64,000 bases of DNA from Spirochaetota bacterium. Lineage in GTDB: Bacteria; Spirochaetota; Spirochaetia; Treponematales; Rectinemataceae. The position numbers were made by a program, and so were the translations under genes. The notes beneath the pieces are model-generated. The model was given only the letters and a program-made list of their open reading frames with translations, did not search any database and was not told the DNA's origin. Below, in pieces: positions 60,391-64,000 of the stretch; position 1 is the stretch's first letter; every line of letters starts with the position of its first letter. The stretch is from the NCBI GenBank assembly GCA_026398595.1, contig JAPLSO010000051.1, positions 62,001 to 126,000 on the forward strand, read 5' to 3'.

Positions 60391-60496
60391 CGGAGCCTCA
60401 TCCTCTTTCCGGGCGTGAATGTGAGGCCACTGTATAGCCAAGACCGGCCTCGGTCAATCTGGCCGCGGCTTGCGGCGATCTGTCGGTTATACGAAC

Positions 60497-61060
60497 CTAA
60501 AGGGAGCCTTTGAGGCCGATCTCGGCCGCAGCTGGCCGCAAGGCGAGAATAGTCTCGGCGATGAGGTCGTCGAGGCTGATTCCCATCATAGCTGCCCCCT
60601 TCTCGATGACGTCGCGCCGTACACCCGCGGCGAAACCGGCCGCTTTCCATTTCTTCTTGACCGACCTCACTTCCATATCGAGGACGCTCCGCGAAGGGCG
60701 CACGTAGGCACAGGCGGCGATGAAGCCTGTCAGTTCGTCGACGGCGTAGAGAGCCTTCTCCATTCTATGGATGGGTTCCACATCACTGCAGAGCCCCCAA
60801 CCATGGCTCAAGACAGCCCGGATAAGGACTTCGTCGCAGCCTGCCTTTTCAAGGATCGGACGGGCATGGGCTAGATGTTCCTTAGGGAATTGACCGTAAT
60901 CGATGTCGTGGAGAAGGCCGACGATGCCCCAGAATTCGACGTCCTCGCCGAATTTCGCCGCGAAGTGGCGCATGGCCGCTTCGACCGACCGGGCGTGCCT
61001 GAAAAGGGAATCGTCCGTATTGTACTCTCTCCATAAAAGTATCGCGTTGTCTCTGTTCAT
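60497..61060 (-). CDS. HD-domain phosphohydrolase
   Basis: 187 residues. FRHARSVEAAM (H22), GLLHDIDY (H51, D52) and a later VDELTG aspartate match the HD superfamily metal site. Members of this small group act on nucleotides or phosphorylated metabolites; substrate unknown. It lies 46 bases after the penicillin-binding protein gene, with a hairpin (61077-61100) in between and AAGGA upstream of the ATG. Probably cotranscribed with lepB and the PBP. Confidence 0.82.
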   Translation of the reverse strand: MNRDNAILLWREYNTDDSLFRHARSVEAAMRHFAAKFGEDVEFWGIVGLLHDIDYGQFPKEHLAHARPILEKAGCDEVLIRAVLSHGWGLCSDVEPIHRMEKALYAVDELTGFIAACAYVRPSRSVLDMEVRSVKKKWKAAGFAAGVRRDVIEKGAAMMGISLDDLIAETILALRPAAAEIGLKGSL

Positions 61061-61076
61061 AGCTCTTCCTTCGGGG

Positions 61077-61100
61077 CCAGGCTGCCCCAGGCCAGCCTGG
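61077..61100 (-). other. Intercistronic hairpin between PBP and HD genes
   Basis: CCAGGCTG (61077-61084) / CAGCCTGG (61093-61100), 8-bp perfect stem with eight-base loop, seven bases after the PBP stop and just upstream of the HD ribosome-binding site. No T-tract; could be a processing or attenuating element. Confidence 0.5.
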
Positions 61101-61106
61101 AGGCCC

Positions 61107-63008
61107 TTATTTTAAACGGAAATAGATCGTTGATCCATCGTTCACGCTCTCGCCCGGGAGGGGCTTCTGCGACCTCACATAGCCCTCGCCTTCGATGATA
61201 ACCTTCAGGTCGGAGCGCTCGAGGAGGGGAAGGAGTTCCCGCTTTGAATAGCCTGCCAGATCAGGCATGGTCAGGCCGATATTGGCTCGGCGCACGAGAG
61301 GGAGGCTTACATCGCCATTATGGACGACCGTGGGGGTCTTTCCCCGATTCAGGTCGATGATCGAGAGAACGGCTTCGGCCACTTCTTTGAGAACGGGTGC
61401 CGCTATTTGTCCTCCCAGATACGAGGCTCCCCTCGGCTTTACGAGGGCGACGTAAAGGGCGACTTTCGGCGCGTCGGCGGGGAAGATGCCCAGAGTGCTC
61501 GCGATGTAGTCCTTATCAGAGTAGGCCCTGGATTGAGGGTCGATCATCTGGGCTGTTCCCGTCTTCACGGCCATCCTCACATCGGCGACCTTGGCCCTCC
61601 AGCCTGTTCCCTGCAGGCTCGCCACGGTTTCCAGTGCCTTCATCATGGTCTTCGCCGTCTCCTCGGAGACGACCCGCCTCACGACCTGGGTCTCGTGTTT
61701 GAAGACAATCTCCCCGTCCGCTGTCTCGATCCTGGCTACGGCCGTAGGTTTGAGGAGAAGTCCCCCGTTGGCTATGGCCGCGGCAGCCGTTATCATCTGC
61801 AGGGGTGTCACGAGGACTTCCTGACCAATGGCTATGGTGGGTTTGGATCGGGCCGACCATTTTTCGGGATCCCTGAGCAAACCTGGACTTTCGCCGGAAA
61901 GACCGACCCCTGTTTTCATGCCGAAACCGAAGGAGGAGAGCCTCGCGAAAAGGTCGGCCTCCGATATCCGGTCGGACGCGTATCCCACGCCGGCGTTGCT
62001 GGAATGGGCGAGGATGCCGGAGAGGTTCTGCTTGCCATAGACGCCCAGGTCCTTGATGACGATCTTCTCCCCGTTTGGAAGCGTTCTGCGATAGGCTCCG
62101 TCGCAGTCGAAGATCGTGTTCTCGTCGATAGCCCCAATGTCCAGGATCGAGGACATTGAAAAGATCTTGAACACCGAGCCCGGCTCGTAGGAAAAGAGGC
62201 TCAAGGGGTCTTTCCGCATTTCGGAGGAATATGACCCGTAGTCGTTGAGATCGAAACCGGGTTCGCCCACATAGGCCAGGATTTCACCTGTCCTCACGTC
62301 CATGACCACGGCGAAAGCCGATTCGGCCCCGTTGGCCTTGATCGCCTGGTCCATGATCTCCTCGATGGAGAATTGGAGGTTGGCGTCCACGGTGAGGATT
62401 ACCTTGTCACCCTGGGGTTTCTTGGCCTCGGAATCCAGGAGCCTCCCCGTACCGTCCCCAGCCTTCCTTGGCTTTGGGCTGAGCTTGTCGTCGTATTTAA
62501 CTTCGATACCATCGAGGCCGGCGTTGCCCTCGCCCGTGAAACCGACGAGGTGGGATGCGAGCTTGCCCTCGGGGTAAAGTCGTCCCGATATCTCATCCAC
62601 CTGGACGCCCTTGTACCTGCCCGCCTTGATACCCGCCTTGACGCGCTCGGCGCTCTCCGAGCCGAGGCGCTTGGCCGCGTAGAAATAATTCTGGTTCCCG
62701 TCGCGGTATTTGGCTAAAAGCTGGTCCGCCGGCACACCCATGATCGAGGCGAGTTGAGGTATCTCCTTTTCGAAAATTCCCACATTCGTCGCCGGACGCC
62801 AGACCGAGATGTCGTACTTGGGGACATCCATGGCGAGGGCGTGACCATTCCTGTCCACGATTGAACCCCTTTCACCCTCGAGGGCTTCGTCAGAGGCCAT
62901 GCTCCTGGCGGGCGAGAAAGCCAGTTGGGCATAGCGGGCGAAGATGAGGCATGCGAACAAGCCCAGTACTCCCAGCAAGGGGGTCAGACGTTTATCGATC
63001 TTCTTCAC
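61107..63008 (-). CDS. Class B penicillin-binding protein with PASTA domain (FtsI-like)
   Basis: 633 residues: one N-terminal transmembrane helix (~10-30), a dimerisation domain starting RGSIVDRNG, and a transpeptidase domain with SVFK (S278, K281), SSN (336-338) and KTGT (482-485). A single PASTA domain occupies about 582-633. The division transpeptidase FtsI is the closest match; a sporulation SpoVD-type architecture also carries a PASTA, but no sporulation genes are here. Transpeptidates septal peptidoglycan in the periplasm. GTG start with GGAAGGA upstream. Follows lepB. Confidence 0.9.
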   Translation of the reverse strand: MKKIDKRLTPLLGVLGLFACLIFARYAQLAFSPARSMASDEALEGERGSIVDRNGHALAMDVPKYDISVWRPATNVGIFEKEIPQLASIMGVPADQLLAKYRDGNQNYFYAAKRLGSESAERVKAGIKAGRYKGVQVDEISGRLYPEGKLASHLVGFTGEGNAGLDGIEVKYDDKLSPKPRKAGDGTGRLLDSEAKKPQGDKVILTVDANLQFSIEEIMDQAIKANGAESAFAVVMDVRTGEILAYVGEPGFDLNDYGSYSSEMRKDPLSLFSYEPGSVFKIFSMSSILDIGAIDENTIFDCDGAYRRTLPNGEKIVIKDLGVYGKQNLSGILAHSSNAGVGYASDRISEADLFARLSSFGFGMKTGVGLSGESPGLLRDPEKWSARSKPTIAIGQEVLVTPLQMITAAAAIANGGLLLKPTAVARIETADGEIVFKHETQVVRRVVSEETAKTMMKALETVASLQGTGWRAKVADVRMAVKTGTAQMIDPQSRAYSDKDYIASTLGIFPADAPKVALYVALVKPRGASYLGGQIAAPVLKEVAEAVLSIIDLNRGKTPTVVHNGDVSLPLVRRANIGLTMPDLAGYSKRELLPLLERSDLKVIIEGEGYVRSQKPLPGESVNDGSTIYFRLK

Positions 63009-63030
63009 GCTTCCTTCCAGAGATTGGGGC

Positions 63031-63474
63031 CTAGGGACCGGAGATGGGAAAAGCCCTTCCGAGTATATTGTTCATCGGCACAGCCCCGAACTCCCTTGAG
63101 TCAAGCGATGCGTAAATGTTATCGCCCATGAGGAAAACCGGATCCCGCAAAGCCGGCGATTCCCTTTCCTCCGACACCCGCTTTATCAGCATCGTACCCT
63201 CGACGGGCTTGATGGCAGCCACGATTTCGCGGTTCTTCGGTCGAGACCACAGGAACAGATACCCGCCTCCGGGCTGCCTGAGCCCATAGGCAGCCTTGAA
63301 GATGAGAACGATGTCTCCCTCCTTGATACCCGGCATCATGGAGTTCCCCGATGCCAAGGCCAGATCCAGGAAGGACGAGCGTATGAGGAGAAACAGCAGG
63401 ATGCCCAAGGCTAGTCCCAGCCCGAGCCTTGGGGCGCTTGTCCCTGCCTTTTTCCGCGACGCATATTTCGACAT
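63031..63474 (-). CDS. lepB: Signal peptidase I (S26)
   Basis: 147 residues, at the short end for the family. One N-terminal transmembrane helix (~17-40), catalytic serine S45 in SGNSMMPGIKEGD, catalytic lysine K98 in MLIKRV, and the C-terminal FLMGDN and SLDSREFGAVP boxes. The large insert of E. coli LepB is absent, as in compact enzymes. Cleaves signal peptides of exported proteins. Some genomes have several copies; this may be one. Divergent from the partial gene at 63501. Confidence 0.9.
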   Translation of the reverse strand: MSKYASRKKAGTSAPRLGLGLALGILLFLLIRSSFLDLALASGNSMMPGIKEGDIVLIFKAAYGLRQPGGGYLFLWSRPKNREIVAAIKPVEGTMLIKRVSEERESPALRDPVFLMGDNIYASLDSREFGAVPMNNILGRAFPISGP

Positions 63475-63488
63475 TGATATTCCCGAAC

Positions 63489-63494
63489 TAATAT
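63489..63494 (+). promoter_or_regulatory. Candidate -10 of a leaderless transcript
   Basis: TAATAT six bases before ATG 63501. The -35 is unclear (TTCGAC about 16 bases upstream). Confidence 0.4.
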
Positions 63495-63500
63495 ATCGGC

Positions 63501-64000
63501 ATGAACGTGCCGATACTCGAAAAACCTATGAAGGGCACCGAAGGAGACGCTGGGGAAGCGACAGTACGCCGTTCGCGTCCATTTCTTACTATACTCGACT
63601 CCGATCTCCCTAAAACAGGGCAAAAGAAACGTACCACCTTTAAGGAAAAGAAGCCCTTCGAGCGCGCTTCCTGGCGCGCCTTATGGAGCAACTCCAAGCT
63701 CACCAGGTCGACCAGCCCCATCCATCCCTTCTCCCTGCTCAGAAAAGAAGGAAGACGCCTTCGATCCTATACCAATGAAGGAACAGCGTTTATCGCCAAG
63801 CGTTCGGGAAAAGGAATTTCTTCCCTCGCGAAAGCCATACCCAAGCTTCCGGCTCTCCTGGGAGTCTGGATTTCAAAGACAGGCGGGAAACTTGCGGGGA
63901 TCGCCCGAAAGCCGCCCGATCTGGGCGGATGGTTCACTGGACTCAAGGAAAGGCTGAACCAGGCAAAGATGCCCCGGGCCAAGGCTATCAAGCTCGCAGC
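63501..64000 (+). CDS. Unknown basic protein (3' end beyond window)
   Basis: 166 codons are open from ATG 63501 to the right edge with no stop. The product is strongly basic (many Lys/Arg), contains LTILDSDLPKTGQKKRTTF near residue 30 and a mildly hydrophobic LPALLGVWI around 125, and has no signal peptide or recognisable domain. The two minus-strand open frames in the same place are shorter and less protein-like. Starts divergently from lepB. Function unknown. Confidence 0.55.
   Translation, partial: MNVPILEKPMKGTEGDAGEATVRRSRPFLTILDSDLPKTGQKKRTTFKEKKPFERASWRALWSNSKLTRSTSPIHPFSLLRKEGRRLRSYTNEGTAFIAKRSGKGISSLAKAIPKLPALLGVWISKTGGKLAGIARKPPDLGGWFTGLKERLNQAKMPRAKAIKLA

Noticed and set aside
1-64000. 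Prophage, insertion sequence or defence island
   Set aside because: I found no transposase, integrase, restriction, toxin-antitoxin or phage structural gene, and no terminal inverted repeats around any gene.

Overview
The window is GC-rich and densely coded, with genes on both strands and many start/stop overlaps (ATGA, GTGA). It looks like chromosome of a diderm bacterium. The best guess is a free-living or anaerobic member of the Spirochaetota; this is an inference from gene content (large outer-membrane repeat proteins, many small exported proteins) and not from a marker gene. I see no rRNA, tRNA, CRISPR array, prophage or insertion sequence.

Layout: 1-3069 (minus) holds a membrane protein, a TPR protein and a metallophosphoesterase cut by the left edge. 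3217-5450 (plus) holds an ornithine/lysine-type decarboxylase and an exported endo/exonuclease/phosphatase. 5488-6783 (minus) is an aminotransferase. 6951-7775 is an exported double FMN-binding protein with its own promoter and terminator. 7855-11350 (plus) runs gamma carbonic anhydrase, galactokinase, a frameshifted sugar MFS transporter and a tiny lysine-rich protein. 11445-15684 (minus) has aspartokinase, dapA, an amidohydrolase and a small outer-membrane barrel. 15902-17020 is a stand-alone UgpC/MsmK-type sugar ABC ATPase. 17080-21582 has rRNA methyltransferases, a PerM-family protein, a PHP phosphatase and a radical SAM protein.

The centrepiece is the histidine operon (21623-27417, plus): promoter, a 28-codon leader peptide containing His-His-His-Gly-Ser-His, an intrinsic terminator (classical attenuation), then hisG-hisB-hisH-hisF-hisA/I/E-hisD. 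HisA, HisI and HisE are fused in one polypeptide covering three consecutive pathway steps. hisC and a histidinol phosphatase are not in the operon.

27492-48593 contains an unknown protein, an M32 carboxypeptidase and recG. A long minus-strand run follows: unknown, pckG, a tandem methyltransferase, efp, epmA, queG-like and glyA. Next is a cysS-ECF sigma-anti-sigma-exported protein-transglutaminase-like operon (minus), then murB and an antiporter-USP-EIIA fusion (plus). 48682-56724 (minus) encodes a 2680-residue outer-membrane protein: N-terminal barrel-like domain, about 20 SPNGDG-type repeats and a C-terminal OmpA domain. The right end carries two exported unknowns, rpmB, ffh, an HD protein, a PASTA-containing penicillin-binding protein, signal peptidase I and a partial unknown gene.

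A recurring feature is a -10 hexamer placed exactly six bases before the start codon with no good Shine-Dalgarno sequence (recG, epmA, perM and others), which predicts leaderless mRNAs in this organism.
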